This document shows, in pieces, positions 1 through 8,572 of a DNA stretch of 28,876 nt. Position numbers and translations under genes: made by a program. The notes beneath the pieces are model-generated. The model was not told the origin of the DNA. It worked only from the letters and a program-made list of their open reading frames with translations, and searched no databases. Numbering within the stretch: the first letter of the stretch is position 1; every line of letters starts with the position of its first letter. This DNA comes from Planctomycetes bacterium UBA1146 (GTDB taxonomy: Bacteria > Planctomycetota > UBA8108 > UBA1146), in the NCBI GenBank assembly GCA_002311345.1, contig DCAA01000002.1, forward strand, positions 173,999-202,874, in the 5' to 3' direction.

Positions 1-1920
1 GCGATGGCGGCCGTGATCTCGCGGGCGACCACGGTCAGTAATGCGCTGGCGGTCACCATCATGGTTCCCAACTCGCTGGGCCCGGGAGAACTGTTGCTCC
101 ATTACGGCACCGAGGAACAGAAAGACCGCCTGCTTCCGCGGCTGGCGAAGGGCGAGGAGATGCCCTGTTTTGCCCTGACCGAACCGGGAGCGGGTTCCGA
201 TGCTGCCGGCTCGATGACGAGCCATGGAATCGTCGTCAAGGAAGAAGTGGACGGTGAACAAGTACTCGGGATGCGCCTCAACTGGGAGAAGCGCTACATC
301 ACCCTGGCTCCGCGGGCGACCCTCATCGGGGTCGCCTTCCGACTCTACGATCCGGATCAGTTGCTCGGTGATGAGCAAGAGATCGGAATCACCTGCGCAC
401 TGATCCCGGCCGATACTCCCGGCGTAGAGACCGGCCTGCGACACGACCCGCTCGGGGTACCGTTCCTCAACGGACCGACCAGTGGTAAAGACGTGTTCGT
501 CCCCATCGACGCCGTCATCGGCGGCGAGAGTGGCTGCGGCAAGGGCTGGCGCATGCTGATGCAGTGTCTCTCTGCCGGTCGAGGAATCTGCTTACCGTCA
601 AGTTCGGTGGGAGGTTCCCAGTTGTGTCTGAGGGTCGCCGGCGCCCACGCCTCGGTACGTGAACAGTTCGGACTCCCGGTCGGCCGTTTCGAGGGTGTAC
701 AGGAGCCGCTGGTCCGTACCGCCTCGACTTGCTACGGGCTCGATGCTCTGTGTTTATCTTCCACACTCGCCGTCGACAGCGGTGAAAAACCCGCCGTCGC
801 CAGCGCCGTGGCCAAGGTCTATGCCACCGAGAAAATCCGAGAAGTGGTCAACGACTGCATGGACGTCGTTGCCGGCAATGCCATCTGTCGCGGACCTCGT
901 AACGTACTGGCGAATGCTTACTCGGCGGTACCGGTGGGAATCACCGTCGAGGGAGCCAACATCCTGACGCGGTCGATGATCATCTTCGGCCAGGGTGTGA
1001 TTCGCTGCCATCCGTTCGTGAACGCAGAACTCGCCGCCATCGAGAACAAGGACCTGGCCGCCTTTGACCGCGCCTACTGGGGTCATGTTGGATCGGTCGG
1101 CTCGAACATGGTGCGGACCGCGGTCCATCGTCTGACCGGCTCTCGTTTCGCGCCGAAACATTTCGATGGCGCCATCGGGCGCTGCCACCAGCAACTGACC
1201 GGGCTCTCGTCGGCTTTTGCTCTCGCCTCGGATGTCGCCCTCGGTACGCTCGGTGGATCCCTCAAGTTCAAGGAACACCTGACCGGCAGACTGGCGGACG
1301 CCCTCACCGGGATGCTGGTGGGATCGGCTGTTCTCAAGAAATATCACGATGACGAACGCCCCCAGCGCGATCGGGATGTGGTGCTCCATCAGTTGCAAAC
1401 CTGCGTCATTCTTATCGAGCAAGCTCTCGGCGGATTCGTGATGAACCTGCCGAACCGTCCCGCTGCCTGGATGATGCGAATCCTCGGAGTGCCCATCCGG
1501 GCTGTCAGTGCGGCTCCTTCGGACCAACTCTGTGATCGAATCGCCAAGGAATTGCTCGATGGCTCGCCACTGTGGCAACACCTGACCCGGGACGTACTGG
1601 CGCGCCCGCAAGGATCTCCCGGACTGTGGACTCTCGAAGATGCGCTCGAGAAGGCGGTCGCGACCAGGGGTGACCGGGCTGCCCTGAAAGTAGCCATCCG
1701 TGCGGGAAAACTGGACAAGTCGCCCATCTCGACCCTCACCCAGCGTGGGGTGGATGCGGGGATCATCGATGAAGATGCCGCCGAGCGACTGATGGTTGCC
1801 GAGCGTGCCCGCAACGATGCGATCGCGGTCGATTCATTCGCGGCTGGAGCGTCGCCCGCCGCCGAGCCTTACCCCACCGACTCCGCCACCAACATCATCG
1901 CCGAGGAAGACAACTGCTAG
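1..1920 (+). CDS. fadE: FadE-type acyl-CoA dehydrogenase, 5' end outside the window
   Basis: Catalyses the FAD-dependent first step of fatty-acid beta-oxidation, acyl-CoA to trans-2-enoyl-CoA. The reading frame is open from base 1 and the first ATG (base 4) lies inside conserved sequence, so the true start is upstream; about 639 residues remain of a family usually near 750-830. Visible FadE signatures are CFALTEPGAGSDAAG (flavin/substrate region), the block NWEKRYITLAP, GITCALIP, the block NGPTSGKDVFVPID, and VEGANILTRSM followed by IFGQG and RCHPF. The Glu encoded at 949-951 in VEGAN is the likely catalytic base by family analogy. The C-terminal part has the FadE-specific extension (LGGSLKFKE, SAVLKKY, FPNR-like motifs). 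The stop codon shares a palindromic CTAG with the stop of the facing RND gene. Assignment to the FadE family is secure; chain-length preference is not visible. Confidence 0.93.
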   Translation, partial: AMAAVISRATTVSNALAVTIMVPNSLGPGELLLHYGTEEQKDRLLPRLAKGEEMPCFALTEPGAGSDAAGSMTSHGIVVKEEVDGEQVLGMRLNWEKRYITLAPRATLIGVAFRLYDPDQLLGDEQEIGITCALIPADTPGVETGLRHDPLGVPFLNGPTSGKDVFVPIDAVIGGESGCGKGWRMLMQCLSAGRGICLPSSSVGGSQLCLRVAGAHASVREQFGLPVGRFEGVQEPLVRTASTCYGLDALCLSSTLAVDSGEKPAVASAVAKVYATEKIREVVNDCMDVVAGNAICRGPRNVLANAYSAVPVGITVEGANILTRSMIIFGQGVIRCHPFVNAELAAIENKDLAAFDRAYWGHVGSVGSNMVRTAVHRLTGSRFAPKHFDGAIGRCHQQLTGLSSAFALASDVALGTLGGSLKFKEHLTGRLADALTGMLVGSAVLKKYHDDERPQRDRDVVLHQLQTCVILIEQALGGFVMNLPNRPAAWMMRILGVPIRAVSAAPSDQLCDRIAKELLDGSPLWQHLTRDVLARPQGSPGLWTLEDALEKAVATRGDRAALKVAIRAGKLDKSPISTLTQRGVDAGIIDEDAAERLMVAERARNDAIAVDSFAAGASPAAEPYPTDSATNIIAEEDNC

Positions 1921-4244
1921 TCCGCGTTCGATTGCACCTGTTCTCGGGCTCCAGGAAGAACCCTATGCAAGGCGGGCAACAGCACCAACGCGCCGATCAT
2001 GTTCCCTGCGAACATGAACGCCAGCAGCAATCCCATGTCCGCCTGCAACTTCAGATCGGAGAAGATCCAGGTCGCCACCCCTAGCGCCAGGGTCAGACCG
2101 GTCACCAGCACCGCGTTTCCGGTTCTACGCAGGGCGATCAGATACGAATTCTCGAGGGTCGCCCCCTCCCGCCTGGCACGTAGCATCTGGTTGGTGATGT
2201 AGATGCCATAATCGACCCCGATGCCGACACCGAGAACCGCCACCGGAAGGGTAGACACCTTGAGACCGATCCCGAACAGCACCATCAACACGTAGCAAAG
2301 TACGCTGACCAGCACCAGCGGTAGAATCACGCACAGAGTCGCTCGCACCGAACGAAACGCCAGCAGTCCCAATGCGATGACCACCAGGTAGATGGTGACG
2401 AGCATCTCCATCTGTGCCGCAGCGACCACCTGGTTGGTGGCAGCCATCACACCAACGTTTCCGGTAGCGAGCCGGAACCTGGCATCTTCGCGGCCAAAAT
2501 CCTCCTGGAACTGTTCCACGGCAGCGGTCACCCGCTCGATGGTCTCGGCGCGGTGATCCTCGGTGAAGATCAACACGGGGAGAACGCTCGCATCCGAGTT
2601 CAGCAATCCGGTGGCAGTTTCGATGCGATTCGTTGATTGCATCAGCATGGCACTATTTCGGGGCAATTCACGCCACTTGGGAGAGCCCTCACTCCAGGCG
2701 GCCGCAAGAATCCTCGCCACCTGCGGCAGAGAGATGGTCGAGCTAACACCCTCGACCTGGGAGATGCGCCACTGAAACTCATCGATGAGATCCATGACGG
2801 AATGATTGATGCTCGCATCCGGGACCGTCTCGACGATCACGGTGATCAGATCGACCCCGATCGAGAAGGAATCGGCGATGGTCCGGGTATCGATGTTGTA
2901 ACGCGATTGCTGGCGCAACTCCGGTAGGCCCTCGTCGGCATCGCCGATGATCACATCATCTGTATGCTGCAAACCCAGAACCAGGATCACCACCGCCGTC
3001 ACGACCAGCACGGAAGCCACCGGTAGGCGAGTAGAACGAGCCAGCAATAACCACAGTTTTTCGCGAACCGGAGTTCTGTTCGAGAGTCTCTGTCTGAACT
3101 CCTCGGTTGCCTCGATCCCCCCGAGCAGTAACGGAAGCAGTACGAATCCGGTAGCAAAGATCAGGGTGACACCCACCGCCGACATCACCGCAAGATCCTG
3201 GATCACCCCGATCTCGATGAACAACAAGGTGAGGAATCCGATCGAATCGCTACTGAGTGCGACAAAACCGGGTAACAACAATTGACGGAAGGCCAAGCGG
3301 GCAGCGTTGAGCGGATTTTTTTCGGAAGCCAGCGCTCCGGCAAAGGCACCCGTCATCTGGACCCCGTGTGACATGCCGATGGCAAAGATCAAAAACGGCA
3401 CCAGGATCGACATCGGGTCGAGTCCGTAGCCGAGTGTGGTCAGCGCTCCCATCGTCCAGACGACCGCGAGCAGAGAGCAGGCCATCGGCAACAAGGTCAA
3501 TTTCCAGGATCCGGAAAATAACCTGACCAGGAAAGCGGTCACCAGCAACGAAACCGCGAAGAAGGCGATCACCATCTTGGCACCACCGGCGATGTCGGAA
3601 ATCGCCTTGGAGAATCCGATGATGTGGATATCGATGTCATCGTCGAGGAACGGGGTCCGGATCTGATCTTCGAGCAGATTGCCGACCTCGATCGGATCGG
3701 GCGCCTGCTTGGTCACCGGATCGATCTCGACCAGCGTGGCGGTCACCATCGCCGCGGAAAAATCGTTGGCGACGAGACGACCCACCTGACCCGAGTAGAG
3801 CACGTTCTGGCGCACCTGTTGGGCCATCTCCTCGGTTGGACTCCACTCCGCCGGCACCACGTTACCGCCCTGGAATCCGCCTTCGACGATGCGTACAAAA
3901 CTGACGTTGGGCGTGAAGATGGATGTGATGGAAGTACGGTTCACCCCCGGAACCTCGCCGAGGGCGCGGGTCACCAGCCGCACCCGTTCAAGCGATGCCG
4001 GATCGAACAGGTCGCCATCTCTGGCGCGTACAGTGATCAGAAGTCGATTCGCTCCCCCGAACTGTTCGCGGTGTTCGAGGAAGGTCTCCATATAAGGGTG
4101 GCGAAGTGGAAGTTGTTTCTCGAAACCCGCATCGATGGCGAGACGCCCGGCCTGGACCGCAAACCCTATGGTGACGATCCCGAGCAACCACAGCACCTGG
4201 CGGCGATGGTCAAAGATGAGTTTTTCGAGCAAGGCGCCGATCAT
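1917..4244 (-). CDS. RND superfamily transporter, MMPL/SSD-like
   Basis: A 775-residue inner-membrane protein with the two-repeat layout of MMPL-type RND pumps: an N-terminal membrane helix (about 15-33), a large periplasmic loop, a first helical bundle containing FAIGMSHGVQM, a second loop from about 440, and a second bundle with GVGIGVDYGIYITNQM, the MMPL-like signature. The Asp of that motif is a likely proton-relay residue by family analogy. Such proteins export or move lipids and other hydrophobic molecules using the proton gradient. The ATG overlaps the stop of the YCF48-like gene by 4 bp (ATGA), so the two are translationally coupled. It is last in the operon DUF1302, DUF1329, YCF48, RND. 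No adaptor (HlyD-type) gene adjoins it, so an HAE tripartite pump is unlikely. The substrate is unknown; a fatty or isoprenoid compound is inferred from fadE next door. Confidence 0.9.
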   Translation of the reverse strand: MIGALLEKLIFDHRRQVLWLLGIVTIGFAVQAGRLAIDAGFEKQLPLRHPYMETFLEHREQFGGANRLLITVRARDGDLFDPASLERVRLVTRALGEVPGVNRTSITSIFTPNVSFVRIVEGGFQGGNVVPAEWSPTEEMAQQVRQNVLYSGQVGRLVANDFSAAMVTATLVEIDPVTKQAPDPIEVGNLLEDQIRTPFLDDDIDIHIIGFSKAISDIAGGAKMVIAFFAVSLLVTAFLVRLFSGSWKLTLLPMACSLLAVVWTMGALTTLGYGLDPMSILVPFLIFAIGMSHGVQMTGAFAGALASEKNPLNAARLAFRQLLLPGFVALSSDSIGFLTLLFIEIGVIQDLAVMSAVGVTLIFATGFVLLPLLLGGIEATEEFRQRLSNRTPVREKLWLLLARSTRLPVASVLVVTAVVILVLGLQHTDDVIIGDADEGLPELRQQSRYNIDTRTIADSFSIGVDLITVIVETVPDASINHSVMDLIDEFQWRISQVEGVSSTISLPQVARILAAAWSEGSPKWRELPRNSAMLMQSTNRIETATGLLNSDASVLPVLIFTEDHRAETIERVTAAVEQFQEDFGREDARFRLATGNVGVMAATNQVVAAAQMEMLVTIYLVVIALGLLAFRSVRATLCVILPLVLVSVLCYVLMVLFGIGLKVSTLPVAVLGVGIGVDYGIYITNQMLRARREGATLENSYLIALRRTGNAVLVTGLTLALGVATWIFSDLKLQADMGLLLAFMFAGNMIGALVLLPALHRVLPGAREQVQSNAD

Positions 4245-5257
4245 CGCCCTTCCCCATCCGCTTCGAGTTTCTCGCCCGGGAGCAATTGGATTCGATATCC
4301 CTTTTCACCGACCACCAGGATGGAACCATCAGGAAGCGCCACCGCCGAGGAGAGCAGTCTGCGCTCACCGGGAGACCGATCCTGCCACTGTCCATCGGCG
4401 CTGCGAATCAACACCCGCCCTTCATCTCCGACCACCACGACTTCGCCACCGGCGAGGGCCGAGCCCCCGAACAGCGAAGCCTCGGAACCAGCATCGACCC
4501 GTTTCCAGTCACCGCTGTTTCCCTCCCACAGATTTCCGCGCAGCCCCAGCAGCAGCAGATCGCCGGAAACGTCGAGCGGAATGACATGGAAGAAGGTGCC
4601 CTCGTAGGGGCTGTCGGCGGCCGTCCAACTTGCTGCGGCATCGTGGCTCTCGAAGATCGAACCGAACTCACCGACGATAACGAGCCCGGATCCCGTCGGC
4701 TGGATGGAGTAAAGGTGGGGACCATCCTCGGAGATCACCTCCAGTCGCCACTGCTGTCCCTCATCCTCGCTGATGAGAACGGTGCCAAAAGAACCGACGG
4801 CGATCACCTTACCGCCGTCGAGAGCGATCACCGAGAAGAGCGCCAGGTCCGCTTCCGGATCACGATGAACCAGTTCCCAGTTGAGGCCAGAATCACGCGA
4901 GCGCAACACCGTCGTGTCATGTCCGACGGCATAGGCGAGCCCAGCTTCACCCAGCACCACCGAACAGAGCATCCTGCGAGTGGGCGCCTCGATCTGCTGG
5001 AAATTTTTGCCCGCATCGGTGGAGCGAAAGATCAACCCACGCTCGCCCACCAGCAACACGAGGTCATCTCGAACCGCAGCAGCGATGAACAGGGCTTTCG
5101 CTCCCTTGGGTGCTGGATGGGAACGATCAGGTACGTTTTCAGGATCCTGGCTAACTCCGATCGAAGTTCGTCCCTCGATACGGTCCGAAAACGGCAATCC
5201 TGAGCAGACCAGGATCATCAGCAGGGCAGCGATGAAAACCAGCAGTCGAGACCGCAT
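4241..5257 (-). CDS. YCF48-like / BNR-repeat beta-propeller, secreted
   Basis: A 338-residue protein with repeated Asp-box elements: RSTDAGKNF, RSRDSGLNW, SEDEGQQW, SHDAAASW and a last RSADGQW, each followed by a V-G-x-x-G type strand (AVGSFGTVL, VVGEFGSIF, VVGDEGRVL). This is the YCF48/photosystem II assembly-factor-like seven-bladed propeller. The start chosen is the ATG at 5257, because GGAAGGG lies just upstream and the N-terminus then reads as a signal peptide (MRSRLLVFIAALLMILVCSG). An upstream in-frame codon at 5308 would add 17 residues before that signal. In comparable loci such propellers sit between DUF1329 and RND genes; a periplasmic scaffold role for the pump is inferred. No photosynthesis function is implied. 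The gene overlaps the downstream RND gene by 4 bp and is separated from DUF1329 by 94 bp holding a strong hairpin. Confidence 0.85.
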   Translation of the reverse strand: MRSRLLVFIAALLMILVCSGLPFSDRIEGRTSIGVSQDPENVPDRSHPAPKGAKALFIAAAVRDDLVLLVGERGLIFRSTDAGKNFQQIEAPTRRMLCSVVLGEAGLAYAVGHDTTVLRSRDSGLNWELVHRDPEADLALFSVIALDGGKVIAVGSFGTVLISEDEGQQWRLEVISEDGPHLYSIQPTGSGLVIVGEFGSIFESHDAAASWTAADSPYEGTFFHVIPLDVSGDLLLLGLRGNLWEGNSGDWKRVDAGSEASLFGGSALAGGEVVVVGDEGRVLIRSADGQWQDRSPGERRLLSSAVALPDGSILVVGEKGYRIQLLPGEKLEADGEGR

Positions 5258-5290
5258 CGGTATCCCTTCCAGGGGCTCAGGATGAGAGAC

Positions 5291-5328
5291 AGCCGGACGA
5301 ACGGGCACTTGCCACCGTTCGCCCGGCT
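5291..5328 (-). promoter_or_regulatory. Intercistronic stem-loop between DUF1329 and YCF48 genes
   Basis: AGCCGG (5291-5296) and CGAACGG (5298-5304) pair with CCGTTCG (5315-5321) and CCGGCT (5323-5328), giving a 13-bp stem with one A/C mismatch and a 10-nt loop. No T-tract follows on the minus strand, so a Rho-independent terminator is not supported. Its place between a probably abundant envelope protein and the propeller/pump pair suggests an mRNA-stabilising or partial-attenuation element; that role is inference. Confidence 0.65.
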
Positions 5329-5351
5329 ACCTTCTCCTCTTGCATCTTGGT

Positions 5352-6716
5352 CTAGCGAATACCCCTTCTCGCCAGTGCCCCTGGCGAGAAATCCTTGTCC
5401 TTGAAGACGACGTCGAAGCGCTCCACCTGACCGGCCGCACTGATACCGATGGTCAGGTAACGACCGTTCTGGAGATCGTAGTGGGAGATCATGGTGTCGT
5501 AGATAGCCGGAATATCGTAGTAGATGATCGGGTACGCCTCGGAGACGCGCCAGATCTTGCCAGAGTTGTCGTACTGGTCGATGACCAGCGCCTGCCACGA
5601 ATCCTCATCGAAGTGGAAGGTGCGACGAGAATAGAGGTGGCTGGTACTCTTCTTGACCGTCGTCTCGACGACCCACACCCGGTGATGCTCGTAACGAAGC
5701 AGATCCGGGTTGAGATGGCCAGCACGAATCAGGCTGTCCGGATCGACCTCGGCGTTATGCGCCCGGTAGCAGTTGTAAGGAACGATCATCTCCTTGCGCC
5801 CGACGAGATTCCAGTCGTAACGCTCCGGGCTACCGTTGAACATGTCGAACTGGTCATTGGTACGCTGTCCGTCACTCGCCGTACCGGGGTTGTCGAAGGC
5901 GACCTGTGGCGCACGGCGCACCCGACGGAGACCAGTGTTCCAGACCCATGCCTGACGCGGATCCTGGGCCTGATCGAGGGTCTCGTGAACGTGCAATTTG
6001 ATCCCCGCCAGACGCGGAGGCGAGAGCACTCCCTGATAGAACTTGGCGAGGACGTTATCGGAGTTGGCCGAGGTCATCCCCTCGCGGTTGTAGCGCCACA
6101 GAACCTGCTCCTCGATACGGACCATCGTGTAGGCACCATCGGGTCTAGGAGCAACCTGCCCGATGGTCCTCTGGATCGATTCTCCGCGGTAGCGCAGCAT
6201 ATGGTTCCAGATGCCGTGCAGTCCATTTTCCGGAATGGGGAAGGGAGAGGTGCGACGACAGTTATTGACACCATTACCATCAGGAGTCAGTGAAGCCGTC
6301 GAGGCATTCTCCACCGAGGCGGCGTAGATGTCCTCGGGATAGGCAACCGTCCTGCGCGATGGGTACACATCCATGTACCAGCTGTCGGGATAGCGCTGGA
6401 ACATCGCCATCTGACCGGCAGAGAGGAACTGGGCGTAATCCTCGTAGTTACTGCTATCGACGCGATACAGCGGCTTGTCTTCCGGGAACGGATCGGGGTA
6501 GTGCTGGCCTGATTTCCAGCCAGGGATGGGTGCTTTGATGCCACCTTCCCAGGGAGGAATGGTACCGCTGTCGGTTCCTGCCTGGATCGCTCCCATGGGT
6601 GTCAGTTTCTTGCCGAGTTGACTCACATCGTCGGGGGAAACCGCAGCCGGTGCCGCTGCCAGAAGACAGACAGCCACCACCACAACGATTCCCAGCGTCA
6701 TTTCACGTTTCAGCAT
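5352..6716 (-). CDS. DUF1329 envelope protein, LolA/LolB-like fold family
   Basis: A 454-residue exported protein. The N-terminus (MLKREM, hydrophobic core VVVVAVCLLAAAP, then small residues) is a signal peptide cut near AAPAA/VS; there is no lipobox Cys. DUF1329 features seen are KLTPMGAIQAGT near the mature N-terminus, the block IPPWEGG and PGWKSGQ, YPDPFPEDKPLYRVD, the Tyr/Trp-rich middle (RYPDSWYMDVYPSRR), and C-terminal YEHHRVWVVE and RTFHFDEDSW. The family has been related to outer-membrane lipoprotein-sorting folds, so binding or passing on a hydrophobic ligand in the periplasm is plausible. AGGAGG sits 5 nt before the ATG. The gene starts 11 bp after the DUF1302 stop, and the DUF1302/DUF1329 pair is a widespread proteobacterial partnership. 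The biochemical function is unestablished. Confidence 0.9.
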   Translation of the reverse strand: MLKREMTLGIVVVVAVCLLAAAPAAVSPDDVSQLGKKLTPMGAIQAGTDSGTIPPWEGGIKAPIPGWKSGQHYPDPFPEDKPLYRVDSSNYEDYAQFLSAGQMAMFQRYPDSWYMDVYPSRRTVAYPEDIYAASVENASTASLTPDGNGVNNCRRTSPFPIPENGLHGIWNHMLRYRGESIQRTIGQVAPRPDGAYTMVRIEEQVLWRYNREGMTSANSDNVLAKFYQGVLSPPRLAGIKLHVHETLDQAQDPRQAWVWNTGLRRVRRAPQVAFDNPGTASDGQRTNDQFDMFNGSPERYDWNLVGRKEMIVPYNCYRAHNAEVDPDSLIRAGHLNPDLLRYEHHRVWVVETTVKKSTSHLYSRRTFHFDEDSWQALVIDQYDNSGKIWRVSEAYPIIYYDIPAIYDTMISHYDLQNGRYLTIGISAAGQVERFDVVFKDKDFSPGALARRGIR

Positions 6717-6727
6717 CTGTGCCTCCT

Positions 6728-8572
6728 CTAGAAAGAATAACTCCAGGTCAGGGACATGAAGTCACGGTCATTCCGCAAGTTGTAACGTCCCCCTCCGTAG
6801 GAGTTGGTGTAGCCGAACCTGACATCCCACACTCCCAGTGAACCGAGCGTCAACGAAGTGGTGAGAATCTTCCGGTGCTCGATGAAGTTCGCCACCGGCA
6901 CCGGCGAAGTTCCTTCGATGTCATGGTAGAAGGCGATCTGAGGAGTCAACGAGAGCGATCCGACGGCGTTGTAGTAAGACCCGCGCACCAACACCCTGTA
7001 GCCCATCGACAATTCGTCCGGGAAACCCGAGACAGGCTCCGTTCCCGGCTGGACGCCCAGGGCGGTGTAAAGGTCATTAGCGCTGGTATTGGTTCCCGTG
7101 GCCTCGTAGCGGAATTCGGACTGATCCTCGAACTCGTGGACAAAGGTGGCCCCGAACTCACCCACCATCGCAATCTGGTCGGCACCCAACCAGCCGGACA
7201 CGAGTTTGGTGAGCGTGAACTGCGCCTGAGAGACGTCCTTGCGCACGAAGCCATGGATCAACTCGTTGTAATCGAATGCGCCGAGGGTGCTCTGTCCGAA
7301 CACAGAATTGAGTGGCGACAAGGCGGCAAACAGGATCTCGACATCGTCGACCTGCAACGGCTGATCGATATGCAGCGAGACTTCCCCCTGCAAGGCGATC
7401 CCGGTATCGAACAGGTCGGTGTTGAATCCGATCCCCGTCGTTTTGATGTCCTCGGGAAACTCGAGGAAGTACTCCGCCGAGGCGCCGTAGTCGCCCGCAG
7501 CAACCCCCGCTGCGGTACCGGTCATGGCGCTGATGATGGGGAGACGACTATGGAGATGGGTGTAGAAGAAACTGAGTTCGGTTCCACCCATCAGATCACT
7601 GAACCACCGTGCCGAGAGTCCGTACTGGCCCAGGTCATCCGGGGTTCGATCACCGCTGCGTTCCACCAGTACACCAACCGGAGCGTTGTAGCCAGGAACC
7701 GAGGCTCCAGGAGGATTATCTTGAACATAAACGTCATCGGCAGTTCCCAGGATTCCATCCGGCCCCTCGGGTGTCTGCCCGAAACCAAGCAGAACGAAGT
7801 TGCCCCCGGGAGAAGCGATGTCTGTGATGGAAAAGAAGGTTCCGAGCGGTTCCAGCCGCGTCGGACGCCAACCGAGCTGGTAGAAGCCCTGCAGCGAGAC
7901 CGAATCGGAAATGTCGTAATCGAAGCGAGCGGCCGGGATCGGCACCAGCGCTTCCTTCAACTCCGAGCCCGCAGCGCGCAGTTTGGAGACATCGACCGGG
8001 TTGATGGTATTGAGACCATTCTGGATGAAGGTGCTCTCACCCCAGTTGATCACCTGGCTGCCGAGGGTCACCGTCAACGGATTGTCGCTGGAACCGTAGT
8101 CGTGGCGAACCCAGGCATCGAGCAGTACCGCGTTCATTCCGGCGAATCGCTCCGCGGTTCCGCTCAGTGGCGGTCGACCGGGCTGGAGTACATCCCCCTC
8201 GGTCACGGCGAAGTCACGGAAGTAGAAGCCACGGACGAAAACCGCGTAATCGTCGTAATCGAAGGAGATCTCGTGGAGAATCTTGAAGTTGGTCGAGAAG
8301 ATGTCTCCCTTGTCGAAGTTCAGGTTTCCATCGTCTCCGTTGAGGGAAAACCCGGTACCCCCGTTGTTGGCTCCGATGATGCTCTGATCACGATCCGATA
8401 CTCGCCACGAGATCCCCATCGATGTCGTGGTATCGAAATGACCCGTAACTCTTCCACTGAGAAGATCGAACTCGATGGCTCCCGCAAAAATGGGAGTCAA
8501 GGCGAAGAATGCAACGAGGAGAAGGACTCGAAGTCGATCACTCGTCGCAAGCGGGGAATAGTACCCTCGCAT
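6728..8572 (-). CDS. DUF1302 outer-membrane protein
   Basis: A 614-residue protein with a signal peptide (MRGYYSPLATS, then LLLVAFFALTPIFAGA) followed by IEFDLLSGRVTGHFDTTTSM, typical of the DUF1302 N-terminus. The rest alternates hydrophobic and polar residues like beta-barrel strands, and the chain ends in an aromatic (SLTWSYSF), the usual terminal strand of outer-membrane proteins. The motif around GSQVINWGESTF and GLNTINPVDVSKLRAAGSE is strongly family-typical. The start is the ATG at 8572 with AAGGAGG correctly spaced upstream; an in-frame GTG at 8581 would overlap the Shine-Dalgarno region. It is the first gene of the four-gene operon and probably forms the outer-membrane channel or lipid-handling barrel of the system. 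Direction of transport and substrate are unknown. Confidence 0.92.
   Translation of the reverse strand: MRGYYSPLATSDRLRVLLLVAFFALTPIFAGAIEFDLLSGRVTGHFDTTTSMGISWRVSDRDQSIIGANNGGTGFSLNGDDGNLNFDKGDIFSTNFKILHEISFDYDDYAVFVRGFYFRDFAVTEGDVLQPGRPPLSGTAERFAGMNAVLLDAWVRHDYGSSDNPLTVTLGSQVINWGESTFIQNGLNTINPVDVSKLRAAGSELKEALVPIPAARFDYDISDSVSLQGFYQLGWRPTRLEPLGTFFSITDIASPGGNFVLLGFGQTPEGPDGILGTADDVYVQDNPPGASVPGYNAPVGVLVERSGDRTPDDLGQYGLSARWFSDLMGGTELSFFYTHLHSRLPIISAMTGTAAGVAAGDYGASAEYFLEFPEDIKTTGIGFNTDLFDTGIALQGEVSLHIDQPLQVDDVEILFAALSPLNSVFGQSTLGAFDYNELIHGFVRKDVSQAQFTLTKLVSGWLGADQIAMVGEFGATFVHEFEDQSEFRYEATGTNTSANDLYTALGVQPGTEPVSGFPDELSMGYRVLVRGSYYNAVGSLSLTPQIAFYHDIEGTSPVPVANFIEHRKILTTSLTLGSLGVWDVRFGYTNSYGGGRYNLRNDRDFMSLTWSYSF

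Noticed and set aside
3624..4607. A 327-codon plus-strand frame over the RND/YCF48 junction
   Set aside because: It covers parts of two real genes in antisense and changes composition midway, with no domain.
4241..5257. Reading the YCF48-like gene as evidence of photosynthesis
   Set aside because: The propeller family is widespread in non-phototrophs next to RND genes, and no photosystem gene is present.
5340..6293. A 317-codon frame antisense to DUF1329
   Set aside because: Val/Asp/Arg-rich shadow translation with no recognisable motif; DUF1329 on the other strand is certain.
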